A stretch of DNA of 64,000 bases from positions 14,745,079 through 14,809,078 of the forward strand of contig OY759215.1 in assembly GCA_963662175.1 (NCBI GenBank), in the 5' to 3' direction. The notes under the pieces are model-generated. The model saw only the letters and a program-made list of their open reading frames with translations, was not told the origin of the DNA and did not search any database. The translations under genes were made by a program, and so were the position numbers. The DNA comes from Aradus depressus (Eukaryota; Arthropoda; Insecta; Hemiptera; Aradidae). Of this stretch, positions 43,626 to 54,755 are shown piece by piece (within the stretch, counting starts at the first letter, position 1; the number at the start of each line of letters is the position of its first letter).

Positions 43626-44334
43626 TTAAAATGCATTTTTATGCAAATCGGTGACACAACTAGTTATCGCCATGTCTCGAACGTTCAACTTGGCAAGGAA
43701 TTATCTTAATCTCTTAAACTTTGAACGAAAATGGAATCCCTTAAAATACAATATGGACGCCCTTACTTCCCTGTCTTTGGAAAAAAAAAAAATCATTTAT
43801 GTTAAAAAGAAAAAAGAAAAAGTTGAGCTAACCTGAACAGGGATGAACAGGGCTTTATAGACACCCCGAACCCAGTCAACCCTACCAAGTTCTCTCGTTC
43901 GGAAAATTCGCATCAGCGCCGCCAGGATTCAGTGCCCAAAATTTTGATTCCAGAATCTTCAATAGCAGCACAGGAACCACCCACTTTGGAAATATGAGCA
44001 AGTCTAGCAGAAATATCGTATAAACCAAGTACAGATAAATTAGTTTTTTTTTTTTGTAAAAGCACTTCGTAGTTGACTGTCCGGAAACTGTGACAGGAGA
44101 AATGAAATGATAAGAAATTTTAGTCTGGGACCGATCCCATAAGAATAAATAAATACAGTCAAAAAGAAAAGAAACCTCTAAATAAAATAGCAGTATGCCC
44201 AAGAAAGAAAAAATAATAAATAAATTAGTCCTGAAGTGGATTATATGAATAAATAAATAATTAAAATAAACAGTTTAGTTATAATATTCAAATAGACGAA
44301 AATAAATGTATCTACATAATTTTATTATTATTTT
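43626..44334. other. No gene seen
   Basis: A-rich with several AAATA runs. The minus frame at 43882-44202 is unrecognised. Confidence 0.55.
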
Positions 44335-44518
44335 TTTTTTCGGGTGCTCCTGCCCCCTTAGGGGGGTCGGTCACATCACCCTATGTTCTTCCGGCTCTTT
44401 ACGCCGAGTGATCTCGGGATCTTTTTAGGGGTTCTGTTCTGCCTGTGTCACGGAGCCGGGGTCAGCCGCCGCACGCCTGTCGGTGGTCGGTGGGGCCCCC
44501 GGCGCCGGGTTAGTAGGC
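44335..44518 (-). mobile_element. GC-rich insert with poly(A) on the minus strand
   Basis: A T-rich run at about 44320-44341 abuts about 180 bp of high GC (GGGGCCCCCGGCGCCGGG near 44492). Read on the minus strand this is GC-rich RNA-like sequence ending in poly(A), consistent with a retrocopied transcript or SINE. The source is unknown. Confidence 0.4.
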
Positions 44519-44589
44519 TTTTTTTTCTACAATCTGTCAAATACATATACACAATGGGTAGAAGTGAACAAGAAATAAAAATGTACAAT

Positions 44590-45096
44590 TGATGGGAGAA
44601 GCCAGCCAGTATGACACTGCCTTAGATACTCTCATTATTCAAAGAAGATCGCGAGGCCAGCTTCGTCTTAAGCGGCGTGAGAGGGTTGTCGGGATGGGAC
44701 TGACAGGACATGCGCTGAGTATTCAACTTAGAATGGAATTTCTTGAAGCAGAGTTGCTTTAGGTCTTGGACATAAGGCATGTTGAGGTCTTTGTGTAGGA
44801 CTTTGTTGGTGACATAAAAAGGAGCAAGGGCAATTTGTCGTAGGACTTTTGACTGAAAATATTGTATTCTGTTAATGTTGGAACTCTTGGCTGAGCCCCA
44901 TAGTTCTAGTCCGTATGTCCATACTATTTCGTATGTAGTTAGTAAGTTTGTTCTCAACAGATAGTTTTGACTTTGATCCGAGTAGTCGTCTGTTGAGTTC
45001 TTGTCGTTTGAGTCTTGTGTGGGGATTCCACGTTAGTCTGCTGTCTAAGTAAAACCCCGTATCGAAGAGTGAAGGTAAATTGAACACATTTACCAT
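44590..45096 (-). pseudogene. jockey LINE ORF2 C-terminal region
   Basis: Two minus frames: 45096-44872 with TGFYLDSRLTWNPHTRLKRQ and ELNRR, then 44957-44622 with WTYGLELWGSAKSSNINRIQ and APFYVTNKVLHKDLNMP. These are consecutive parts of a jockey-type ORF2 after reverse transcriptase, broken by a frameshift and a small deletion. Its 3' UTR shares CAGCCAGT-type sequence with 36655-36713. Confidence 0.88.
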
Positions 45097-45197
45097 CGTT
45101 GATCTTAATTCATCTATATAAATATAGAGAAGAAAAAGGAAATAAATTAAAAATAGCAGTATGACCTACAAAGAAAAAAATTATAATTAAATTAGGG

Positions 45198-45310
45198 AGC
45201 CGGCTAAGTTTCGAACCCGCGATCTTGAGCTCAATAAACAAGCACGAGAAGAAAAAAACCTTGAGCCCGCCATACTTCGGATGGGAAGTTAAGCGATGGT
45301 CCCAAGCTGT
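45198..45310. mobile_element. SINE-A hybrid, head inverted against body
   Basis: 45198-45247 is a minus-oriented head (GAACCCGCGATCTTGAGCTC); 45252-45310 is plus-oriented body (ATACTTCGGATGGGAAGTTA, AGCGATGGTCCC). Probably twin-primed retroposition or a rearranged copy. Confidence 0.75.
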
Positions 45311-46002
45311 ATTGACTGGTTAACAATGTACTGTCATGGACCGAAAATGACCTGTCTTAAATCAGAGTATTTATATAAAACCTTTTATATGGCATAACTC
45401 AAATGAAATAAAAGTTATCTGCAAAGTACAAAAGGGATTGCAGTGGAAGGGCATTGTGTCCGCAAGATGCACTCGGCATACAAAAGACCTATAAAATGCC
45501 TCTGTATGGTTATTGTGCAGTTCCTATAATCTCCAGGATGGATCCCTTCTCTGCCTTCTCTCAGCCAACATCCTCTTTATTATTTTATTTGATGCAAAAC
45601 AAAGACTCTTGAAAGAATCGGCCCTAAAGCAGCATTACCGTTTAATACTTTGGGGACCTTGTAGCTCTAAGAATGATAAATAATATTAATCGAAGAACAA
45701 ACAAGCTGCAGATAATATATTGTTTAAAAAAATTAAAATTAAAATAGTAATCACCTGCACTGTCTATATTTAAAGGAATAATAAAAAAAATAGGATTAAT
45801 AAATAAAATAAAAAAATACCAGGAAGAAAGAACTCTTAAAAGAAATGCCCTTCCCCACTTCTTGAAAGTTCTCAATTAAAAATGTTCATGTCAGAGGAAA
45901 CGCCCTACTCAGAAATGTTACTCTCGTTGTTGGAAAATTTAAAAAAAAAGACAAATAAAAGTCATGTTTCATATATATATATATGTATGTATTTTTTTTT
46001 TT
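45311..46002. other. No gene seen
   Basis: AT-rich. The minus frame at 45642-45875 is low-complexity hydrophobic and unlikely to be real. Confidence 0.6.
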
Positions 46003-46134
46003 ACATCCATGACACCGGGAGGGAGTTCTATGTACGAAATAACTCACTCCCGGACGGGATTCGAACCCGCAAACCATGGTGAGACTATGCGACCAAAGCC
46101 CTATGCTCTAGCCCGCACGGCCACCATGGCCCCC
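46003..46134 (-). mobile_element. SINE-B
   Basis: Reverse of the 8594 copy: ACTCCCGGACGGGATTCGAA, GCACGGCCACCATGGCCCC. Better preserved head. Overlapping frames at 45882-46203 on both strands only read through it. Confidence 0.85.
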
Positions 46135-47336
46135 CATGTCTCATATATAAAAGCTTTAATTCAGAGTTTTTTTTTCAATATTTTTTTTTCTCTTCTTAGC
46201 TGAGATTCTCCACCATTAAACTGTAAGTTCTATCTTTACTTTTTTATTTATTATTTGTATTACTATTAATTTTATTAGTTATTTACAATATTGTTATTTG
46301 TTAAATTATTTATAAAAAAAATTTTAAATCCACATTTTGCTCCTCGTGACGCCATGAAAGATCTAGTGTATTTATTAATTTTATTTTGATAATAATTATT
46401 ATTATCCAATTACCATTCATTCTATCTACATATTTTATTAACTATTTATTTGCTTGTTTTTATTATTTTTATTTTATTTTATTATTAAAATGTTTAGTGT
46501 ATTATTCCTTATAGTATAAAAGCTTATCTGAATCTACTATCTTCAATTTAAAAAAAAAAATATGATATGACAAAATTAATACATTATTCACAAAAGGAAT
46601 CTATCAATGTGTGATCTGACAACACTCCTCTATAATTTTTTCTTATTAAATTCAATATGAAGAAAGTATGAAAATATGTTGAAAGATAGAAAACTTATAC
46701 TTCGGGTCAAAAAATGAAATTAACACATATTTATTGTTTCAGACAAAATGTTTTCATTCTTTATGATAATTAATTAATGTAAATTGTTTGCTTTGAAAAT
46801 TGTGAGAAATTTAATAAAACATTTACAACTGTATTTACGGGAGGACTAGGTAAAATTAATGGTCTAATTGTGAACATTATAAGAATCTAAAGTACTTTAG
46901 AATAAAAAAAAACTTTATAAGTCTACAATTCTAAAGTTTTTATAGCGAGATTTTCATTTCAATTGTTGGGATTTGTAAGGAGATATTAACTATATAATAA
47001 ATGTATTTGGCACCTATATTATTCTCACATTTATTTTCTGATATCAAAACACATTTAAATCAAAATACATTTTAGGAAACACAGACTCGTATAGACAGAA
47101 TTTTTTTGTCAAATATATTGATTCAAATAAGAAGTCTTCATCGTGAATTAAAAACGAATCAACATCATAAATATTAGAAAGAAAATAGGGGATGTATACA
47201 AAAGCAATAAATTAATGAGAAAATGATGATGAAAATATACATGTCCAATATATTTGTGTATTAAATGTGTTTTGGACTTTGAAAATAAAAGCACAAATAA
47301 TATAGCTGAGACATATATTATTGTGTGTTTAAAAAA
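46135..47336. other. AT-rich desert
   Basis: Long AT-rich stretch without recognised elements. Confidence 0.65.
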
Positions 47337-48130
47337 GCCAATCGAACGTTTAGGCTACAACTGAACATTTGACTTGCATTGTGGCTTCTGAATCGACGAG
47401 TGCCCTTCTCCCATCCTCCCTTCCCTTCGAACGATTCTGCGAAAAATTAATAGGTGCTATCCTTATGGGCCCTTGAATTTATATATATATATATATAATG
47501 AGGGGTATGCGTGCTTGCCTTCTGAGCTCAAGATCGTGGGTTCGGAACCCGCCCGAGGCCCTGTTTATTTTACCTGGGAGGTAAAATAAACTTAAACACG
47601 CCGTTCTTCGGACGGGACGTTAAACGATGGTCCCGAGCCTGTACGATGTCAGGTACTCGTTAAAGACCCCTGCCCTAGGTAAATAAAAATTTAGGGTAGG
47701 CAAAATTTAGGACTAGGACTCTCACAGTAGAGTCTGGCTCACGTACACCAGAGTGACGAAAGAGCGCTCTGGTAGTAGGCGATATGACCTCATAGTTAAA
47801 AAGCCCGGGCATGAATCATAATAACTAACTATATAAAAAAAATTGCATGTTGATAGATCCGTTACATCGGCCGTTATTGGGTTTTTTGAGTTGGGCTCTC
47901 CCTTTGATCTCCCTCCCATTCCACTGATTCCGCTGAAAATTAATAGATGTCGTCCTTATAGGGCTTTGAATTTACATACCAAATTTCGTGTCAATACATT
48001 CATTAAAACAGCAGTTATTAAAGTTTTTGTGTTAAGCTTCCCTCTTTTCCCATTGGACGATTTAGCTGAAAATCAGTAGGTGTTTTTAGAGGGCATAATT
48101 CCCATACTTCGTATAGCTGGTGAAGTAAAA
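47337..48130 (+). repeat. HR1 interrupted by SINE-A
   Basis: Left part to about 47480, right part from about 47842 (GTTACATCGGCCGTTATTGG) to TACTTCGTATAGCTGGTGAA. The two parts rejoin in the correct HR1 order across the SINE. Confidence 0.88.
47501..47820 (+). mobile_element. SINE-A, head slightly truncated
   Basis: Starts at GGGGTATGCGTGCTTG (box A lost) after a (TA)8 tract; box B GGTTCGGAACCC. A small ACTAGG duplication at 47712 is private to this copy. Confidence 0.93.
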
Positions 48131-48224
48131 AATTATAGTATGCTTGACAAATCAACGTTTCGCATAGAACTATGTAGATACAACGTTAGCGGAAAATTCC
48201 AAAACGTGTGAAAATGTTGACAAA

Positions 48225-48510
48225 TCCCATGGAACCTTATAGTATATGTAATAAATGCCTTATAGTATATGTAATAAATAAATATATAGTATAGTATAGC
48301 AAAATTCTATATTTTAGCAAAATTATATATCATATAATATAATTTCTATTCTATATTATAGCAAAATTCTATATTCTATAATATATAGTATAGCAAAATT
48401 CTATATTCTATAATATATAGTATAGCAAAATTCTATATTCTATATAGTATTCTTTATTTAGTATATATAGTATATGTAATAAATAAATACCTTATAGTAT
48501 ATGTAATAAA
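48225..48510. repeat. AT-rich tandem repeat
   Basis: Two interleaved units: CTTATAGTATATGTAATAAA (several copies) and ATAGCAAAATTCTATATTCT (four or five copies). Confidence 0.9.
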
Positions 48511-48672
48511 TAGTAGGAAATTGTTGTTATTTTTTTTCAATTGTTGTTCATTTCCAGAAGACTGATGCCGTTATCAATATCTTTCATTTCATTACACCCG
48601 GAAATTAATGTCCAAATCGAACCTCCAAGGAGGTTCCAATCATATCGAGAACCTTGGGCCAAATATGAAACT

Positions 48673-48746
48673 TTTAGGGGACCTAACGTACCTTACACTA
48701 TTCTCCATTTTAGGGGACCTAACGTACCTTACACTAGTCTCCATTT
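48673..48746 (+). repeat. 36-bp tandem duplication
   Basis: TTAGGGGACCTAACGTACCT then TACACT.TTCTCCATTT, twice. It explains the repeated peptides in the frames at 48541-48835. Confidence 0.95.
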
Positions 48747-48793
48747 CTTTAGAAGAAAAAAACATGCAAAATGAAAAACTAAGTGAAAAATTT

Positions 48794-49359
48794 GTCGGTG
48801 AATCACCGGCAATGTACTTCCCCAGAACGAATTAATCAATTAACTTTTCGCATCCCATCCAAAACTAGTCGACCGTTTGGGCTAGTTCGAGTTGTGTGTC
48901 CATAAAATCAATACACTGGCTGTTTTAGGGTTTTTGAATTGAGTGCCCTCACCTGAACCTCGATTTTCCTTCGGCCGATATAGCTGAAATTGGACAGGTT
49001 ATGAGTTCATTTAGTTTTGACTTCAAATCGATAAATTCATTATATTGGCAGTTATTTGAGTTTATGAAATGAGCCCTTCTAAACCCCCTTCTCTCCTGCC
49101 GATTCCATTTAGGAATAGAAAAGTATAGTCCTCGTGGGGTTTTGAATTCAGATATGAAATTTTGTGTCGATACATTCATTACAACGGTAGGTAGTTTTTG
49201 AGTTAAGCCTTTCCCGTAATCCTACCCTTCCCTTTAGCCAATTTGGCTGAAAATAGTTGGAATCTGGGGGTTGGAAAACATGAAATTCCGTTGAAAACTC
49301 GACATCGAATTTTGACCGATAACATAACTTCCCCTATACTTCATATAGCTGGGGAAGTA
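48794..49359 (+). repeat. HR1, reference full-length copy
   Basis: Left end: hairpin CGGTGAATCACCG (48796-48808), then CAATG and TACTTCCCCAG (48815-48825). Inside: modules with TCGATAAATTCATTATATTG and CGATACATTCATTACAACGG, then GGTTGGAAAACATGAAATTC and GACCGATAACATAACTTCCC. Right end: a hairpin with ACTTCCCC/GGGGAAGT stem, and CTGGGGAAGTA (49349-49359), which is also the inverted copy of TACTTCCCCAG. No open frame of interest. I do not recognise this family; a nonautonomous DNA element is the working inference. Confidence 0.9.
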
Positions 49360-50077
49360 AAAATATATATATTTAAAAAAATATTTTTCCCAACTCTATC
49401 AATATTTTTCCAGAAATTTTCCACACATCATCAACAAAGAGGAAAATCCACTTACGAATCAAACTCAGCCTATAACTCAATCTTTTTCATTTCTGAAAAA
49501 AAGAAAGAAAATCTAAACGACTTTCCCAAGATTTTTTCAAGACTCCTGAGGGCCGATTTTACAATATTACGGAAGAGTCTACTGTTTACAAGAAGGGTGA
49601 ACAGTTACTATTAATTTTCTGGGAACAGGGTGAAGATTCCATGTATACAAGTTTAGTTAAAACGGCGTTTTCGATATATCGAGGTCTGGCAAAGTAATTT
49701 CAATTTATATACGTTTGAGGAAATAGAATAAAAAAATTTACTGCAAAGGGAAATTTAGTATACTTTTTGTTTGCAGAGATATTTACAATTTGAAATACGT
49801 ATATATACAATTATTCTGTCTATATAAGTATGTTAATTTTGCTTGTTTGATATACTTATATATATATGTATATATAATAAATAAAAACAAGAAATTGATC
49901 AACTTTTATATTGTCTGATTCTACAGAAATTTAAATGTAAATAAAGTTTCGGATAAAATAAGAGTCATAAAACCTAACCTAGAGGTTTTCGTTAGATAAG
50001 GGATCATTATATCGTTTATTTACTGTTTATTTATTAATTTACATATTTACAACAGTTAAGTATAATTTTAATTTTTA
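49360..50077. other. No gene; stray SINE-A tail
   Basis: 49962-49980 reads GAGTCATAAAACCTAACCT, identical to the 3' terminus of SINE-A, without any body. Otherwise AT-rich. Confidence 0.55.
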
Positions 50078-50172
50078 GCTCAAACGTTCGATTGGTTTAG
50101 AGGGAGAACAAACATTTGGTTGATTACTTCTTGCTGAGACTTCCCCAATACATTGCCAATGGATTTTTTTTT
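50078..50172 (-). repeat. HR1 distal fragment
   Basis: TTAGCTCAAACGTTCGATTG through AGAGGGAGA, GACTTCCCCAATACATTGCC and a T-run; the order fits HR1 but the end is rearranged. Confidence 0.7.
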
Positions 50173-50699
50173 AAGGACTACTTATGGATGTTTACAAATA
50201 ATGTCAACAAAAAAAAATTGTATATTACTTTACAAACGACCATTTTTGTCTTTTGATGAAGACCATTAAGAAGACCAACTATAAGATGCACAAAGAACCA
50301 TAAAGAATATATTTAAAAAAATCACATAACAGTGTAGGTATGAAAAAGGAAGAATAGAATGAAAAGATTTGGGTACAGTAAAAAGATTTAGGGTCATGAT
50401 ACCAAAGGGAAATATATCATTCTTATAAAAGAAGGTTCTCTTCGGAGCGGTCTATCCTGGATTCATGGAATGCTCTCCCTTAAGAGGGCACTTAGGACAG
50501 AGAATGGCATCGCAAGGAAGAATATCTTCCTTATGGGGATATCTGTGTATGCCAGAGCCAGGGACAGAGCCGTCAACTCGGAGTAGCCATCTCCAGGAGG
50601 TGATTTATATCAACTAGATACGAGCAGTAGCCATTGGAATTATAATGCACTTAGCGTTTCTAACATTCCAATGTATAACATGGAAAAAAAAAATCTATG
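50173..50699. other. No gene seen
   Basis: 50440-50620 is less AT-rich and may be an old retroelement scrap; not assigned. Confidence 0.5.
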
Positions 50700-50755
50700 T
50701 ACCTACTTCCCCAGTATGAATTAATCGAAACTTTTTCGCTCTTCTTCTTGAGGTT
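50700..50755 (+). repeat. HR1 left-end fragment
   Basis: CTACTTCCCCAGTATGAATT, AATCGAAACTTTTTCGCTC only. Confidence 0.75.
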
Positions 50756-50772
50756 AAATGTCCCGTATTATA

Positions 50773-51410
50773 CAGTGTAAACTCTAAATAGCGACACTTA
50801 AGGGACTGCGCAATTTTATGGCGTTATTGAGAGTTGTCGTTAAATGAAGAGAAGAAAAATCAATACATATTACATTACATTTAATAGTATTTTACTATTA
50901 TAATATGTATTTACTAATAAAGTATAAAATTTACAAACAACAAACATTAATATTGATACAAATAACAACGCTTATTGCGTAGTCTGTTATCTTCGTCTGA
51001 CGTTTTTTGCTGCTCCAGTATTTTAATTGTATTTTCTTATGTATTTTATTCATATCTTGGGATACTGTGGTATCAACTTGGTTATACAAAAAGTCTAGCA
51101 GCCGAGGTAAACACGTAGAATCTTCGGTACGTATGATGCCGACAGTCGAGGTAATACGTGCTAGACAATAAAGCAACAAAATAACAAACAAAAGACCGTA
51201 CACAGCTGCAGTTCTTATTAATTTCGGCAACTTGAAAGTACTGTTTATTGCTTAGTAATGACGTATTGTTGTCGTTATTTAGAGTGGGTGTGAGGGTACA
51301 TAGAGTGTATCATTGTATGGACAACAAGGTACACTAACCAGATTCAAGTAATTTCAATGTTTTAGGGAGTTTGTCGTTAAATCGAGTGACGTTAAATGGA
51401 GTTTACACTG
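50773..51410 (-). mobile_element. Tigger/pogo element, internally deleted
   Basis: TA-bracketed ends CAGTGTAAACTCTAAATAG and TTAAATGGAGTTTACACTG. The minus strand keeps part of a transposase C-terminus. Subterminal GTCGTTAAAT repeats near both ends. Confidence 0.9.
50979..51140 (-). pseudogene. Tigger transposase C-terminal remnant
   Basis: Part of a 99-codon minus frame with LKYWSSKKRQTKITDY preceded by PRLLDFLYNQVDT. KKRQTKITDY(F) is a common end of Tigger/jerky transposases. N-terminus and catalytic core are missing; the 50931 stop lies beyond the homologous part. Confidence 0.65.
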
Positions 51411-52349
51411 TATTATGAATTTATTTCAACAGATGGCATCACAAGTAGCAGAGAAAGTATTAAAGATATTTTCGCTCAACTTTAAAAAAAAAAAAAAATT
51501 TTATTGTAAATTCCGAATTTTAGATTTTTTATGTATTTTTCTTTAATTTTTTTCAAATTAAAATATTTTTGGAAAGTTTATATTTAATTTGCAATAGGCG
51601 AAAACGGCGTTTGAATTTGAAAACGTGTTTTTGCGAGCATTGGCCGTCTTTTACTTTTTTTTAGCCCACTCCCGGTTTTAGCAGAATTCTTATTTTTTCT
51701 AATAAACTTTATTTTTTATCTGTTGTCATTAAGCTCTTGTTTGGGTCAATTTTTGATGAATATTATGGCGACTAGGTCAGTTTTCTCTCCAATTAAACGG
51801 AAAAAGTTCGATTTTTGAATGTTGAGTGCTAACTTAACATAGATGAAAGGTAAACTTGTCAGTGTCTTCTTTTATGTTTATTGTTTCGAAGTGAACACAA
51901 TGCAGTGAGGCTTGTGGAACAACTACTTTGAAATACCGCGAAAATGTTCAATCCGCCTCGCGCCCGGACCCCCAGTACATATTTCGTATTTTTCGGTTTC
52001 CGTTTCATCTGTTCATACAATTTTGATTCTGAAAAAAGTTTTGAACTCTTTGAACCGTCTACTTTCATCGCCATACTTGTATTTCTTAAAAAAGGAAAAA
52101 TATAACATATTTAAAAAAATAGATAAAAAAAATTATATTCGGAATTTAAATTTTTTCAAAAAAAAGGAGTACAAAGGAAAACAAAATGTTTAAAGTTAAG
52201 CCGTTTAGCCAAAATACCTTCAATACTTTTCATTAAATTTAGTGCGCAACGTGGTGGCCGAGCTGAGAACTAAAACAGGGACATATAACCTTAAAGCAAT
52301 CTAATTCAGAGACTTAGGAAACAAAATTTCAAGTTGGAACATTTATTAC
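51411..52349. other. No gene seen
   Basis: AT-rich. The two overlapping frames near 51859-52193 oppose each other and are not recognised. Confidence 0.5.
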
Positions 52350-52583
52350 ATCAGTTATTAGGATTTTTGGTTGACCCCCTCCCCTTCCTTGTGAGCGATT
52401 TGGTAGCTGAAAATCAATAGTAGTCCTTATGAAGTTCTGAACACACAAATGAAATTTCGTGTCCCTACTTTCATCCTATCAGGAGTTATCGTGTTCGTAG
52501 GCTTTTTTTTTGCAATCAGAGAGTAGGAAAACATGAAATTTGGTGAGAACTGAAATTCGAATTTCTGATCGATTACATAACTT
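52350..52583 (+). repeat. HR1, right half
   Basis: ACATCAGTTATTAGG, AAATTTCGTGTCCCTACTTT, GGAGTTATCGTGTTCG, GATCGATTACATAACTT; ends just before the terminal hairpin. Confidence 0.85.
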
Positions 52584-52712
52584 TAATGGGATAAGTAATA
52601 CAGAAACTTGAAGAACGAAACTATTTCGTAGGGACGAAGAAGCTGCTTTTTAGCTGATTTCCAAGGAAGATATTCAATTTTTTTTTTTTTACTGCCCCAT
52701 CTATACTAAATA

Positions 52713-53509
52713 CAGTAAAATCCTTTTATAACGATTCCTGATATAGGTAACGATTTTCCGGATATAACGATGTAAAACCCGAATCTAGTTTGGTTTGCTA
52801 TTTAAAAGTGAAGAAATAAATCGGGAAATAACGATGTTAGGTATAACGATATTCCGTATAAAACGATCTAAAACATAAGAAAAATTTGTTTTTTCATTCC
52901 GGTTATAACGATATAATATTAATATGTATGTAAATACGCACATACATACATAATTGGGTAAAACAGTATGAGTTTTGAACGGATGAAAAATACGAACATT
53001 ATAGAAAAGGTTTTAATCACGGTTCTTGTTTACTCTTCCCAGCGCAATGAATCATTCCATTTCCAAACATACCATTTCCCCCTTGTAGAATATTCTTCGA
53101 ACTTTCTTCTTCCCTTCTAGTGCGTATATTCCTAGTTTCAGATTAGTCTTTCCTTTGCCTCCGTAGGGATCGTGACAGTGTAAAAATTGAATTGAAAATG
53201 ACTTCGAACAAATGTCGCGCATTTTCTATTGAAGAAAAAGTGAAAATCATAAATAGGATTGAGAAAGGAGAAACAATCAAAAACTTAGTGTTGGAGCTTC
53301 GAATTTCCCAGTCTACGATCTCGAGAATCTGGAAATCCAGAGACAAAATCAAAGAAACGTTTGAAAAATATGTGACTTTGAAAGAAACAAAAACTTAGAA
53401 GCAGCCAACATCAAGATCTAGAAGACGCACTTCTTATAACAGTTTGGTTCCGGATATAACGATGTATTTTTCTTGGTCCCTTGAATATCGTTATAACCGG
53501 ATTTTACTG
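52713..53509 (+). mobile_element. Tigger/pogo element, internally deleted
   Basis: TA-bracketed ends CAGTAAAATCCTTTTATAAC and GTTATAACCGGATTTTACTG. Subterminal repeats of the TATAACGAT type occur at least five times near the left end and again near the right end. Retains the transposase N-terminus. Confidence 0.93.
53192..53398 (+). pseudogene. Tigger transposase N-terminal helix-turn-helix (CENP-B type)
   Basis: 68 codons. MTSNKCRAFSIEEKVKII, then RIEKGETIKNLVLELRISQ and STISRIWKSRDKIKE. This is the CENP-B N-terminal/Psq-type helix-turn-helix that binds transposon ends: an EEKVKII helix, a turn, and recognition helix SQSTISRIWK. It starts at the first Met in frame. The frame ends after the domain; the second DNA-binding domain and the DDE core are deleted. 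An intact small frame could in principle still encode a DNA-binding peptide. Confidence 0.85.
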
Positions 53510-53655
53510 TATAGGGGAAGTTTTATAATCGGTCAGAAAATCTAGTTTTCACCGGAATATCATGTTTTCCAAACCCCTAAATCCAAAAATTTTAAAAAAA
53601 AATCCTGTCTATGTGACTGTGAACACGATAACTCACAACAGAATGAATTTATTTC

Positions 53656-53755
53656 ATTTTTGGCATCAGTGGGATAGGAATCAAATGAAATTCCAATGAA
53701 ATCTCAACATCGAATTTCGCACCAATTATGTAACTTCCTCCATACGTCATATATC
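53656..53755 (+). repeat. HR1 right-end piece, convergent
   Basis: TTTTTGGCATCAGTGGG, TGAAATTCCAATGAAATC, ATCGAATTTCGC, TGTAACTTCCTCCATACGTC. It meets the preceding minus-oriented copy tail to tail. Confidence 0.75.
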
Positions 53756-54013
53756 ATATTATTCTCTCCTGAATTACAAATCATAGAAATAATTTCATTC
53801 TCCCCTTGTTTAAAAAGCTAAAAAAATAAAATAAAAATTATTTCAACCTGAACGCAATCATAGAAGAAAGTTCATTATATCAAAATTTTATGAGCCTCAT
53901 AAATTTTGAGTAAAATCTGTTACTTCTATGGAAGGGACATTTAGGGTTATAACATAATAAAAATTTATTTGGAAAGTAATGAAAATTTCCTGTTCTTATA
54001 GTTTAGATATTGT

Positions 54014-54303
54014 GATTCATGCCGGGGCTTTAACTACGAGGTCATTTCGCCTACTACCAAAGGGCTCTTTCGTCTCTGGTGGTCATGAGCTAGACTCTAA
54101 TGTGGAGGTCTTAACCTGCTATTCATTCAGGTAGGATTTATTCACCTAGGGTTGAGTACCTGACATCGCACAGGCTAGGAGATCAACGTTTAACGTCCCA
54201 TCCAATCCGTCCATCCATATCAATGTTTTTTTGAGCTCCTAGATAAATAACCTATTGGCCCTCGAACCCTCGATCTTGAGCTCAGTAGGCTAGCTCGCTA
54301 CCC
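54014..54303 (-). mobile_element. SINE-A, old
   Basis: CATGCCGGGGCTTTAACTAC to CGATCTTGAGCTCAGTAGGC; substituted and partly rearranged. Confidence 0.85.
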
Positions 54304-54351
54304 AAAATCAAAAATTATTTTAAAGGTTCCACTGGACAGATTCCACATAAA

Positions 54352-54755
54352 GAAAGTCGTCGGTGAAGTTTTCGCTCTCCCAACAAAACCAATCGACCAT
54401 TTGAGCTAAAAATCATACATTAGCAGTTATTGGAGTTTCTGAGTTGAGTCCCCTCTCTGATCTCCCCTTCTCTTTTTCCAATTTCGCTAAAACTTAATAG
54501 GTGTCGTCCATATGAGGTTTTGAATTTAAATATAAAATTTTATGTCAATACATTCATTTTATCGGCATTTATTAAACTTTTTGTGTTAAATCTACTCCCT
54601 TCCGGCCGATTTGGCCTTATGGACTATACGAGCATTTATTGATCTTTTTCGTGTCACTACATTCATTCTATCAGAAGTTATCATGTTCACAGACATACAG
54701 ACAGAATTTTTTTTTTCATTTTAAAATCAGGGAATCAGAAAACAATAAATTTTAA
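54352..54755 (+). repeat. HR1, left-deleted
   Basis: GTCGTCGGTGAA joins directly to GTTTTCGCTCTCC, so the segment with CACTTCCCCAG is deleted. Modules follow to GTTCACAGACATACAGACAG. Confidence 0.87.

Larger units (their letters stand above)
52692..53655 (-). repeat. HR1 split at its hairpin by a Tigger
   Basis: ACTGCCCCATCTATACTAAA (52692-52711) corresponds to the HR1 end ACTTCCCCAGCTATACGAAG; after the Tigger it resumes with TAGGGGAAGTTTTATAATCG. The Tigger therefore used the TA inside the terminal hairpin as its target. Confidence 0.85.

Noticed and set aside
49440..49510. Minus-strand mini-exon with a fine acceptor (CTTTCTTTTTTTCAG) and donor (GTAAGT)
   Set aside because: All three frames of the 38-nt interval contain stops and there is no other support.
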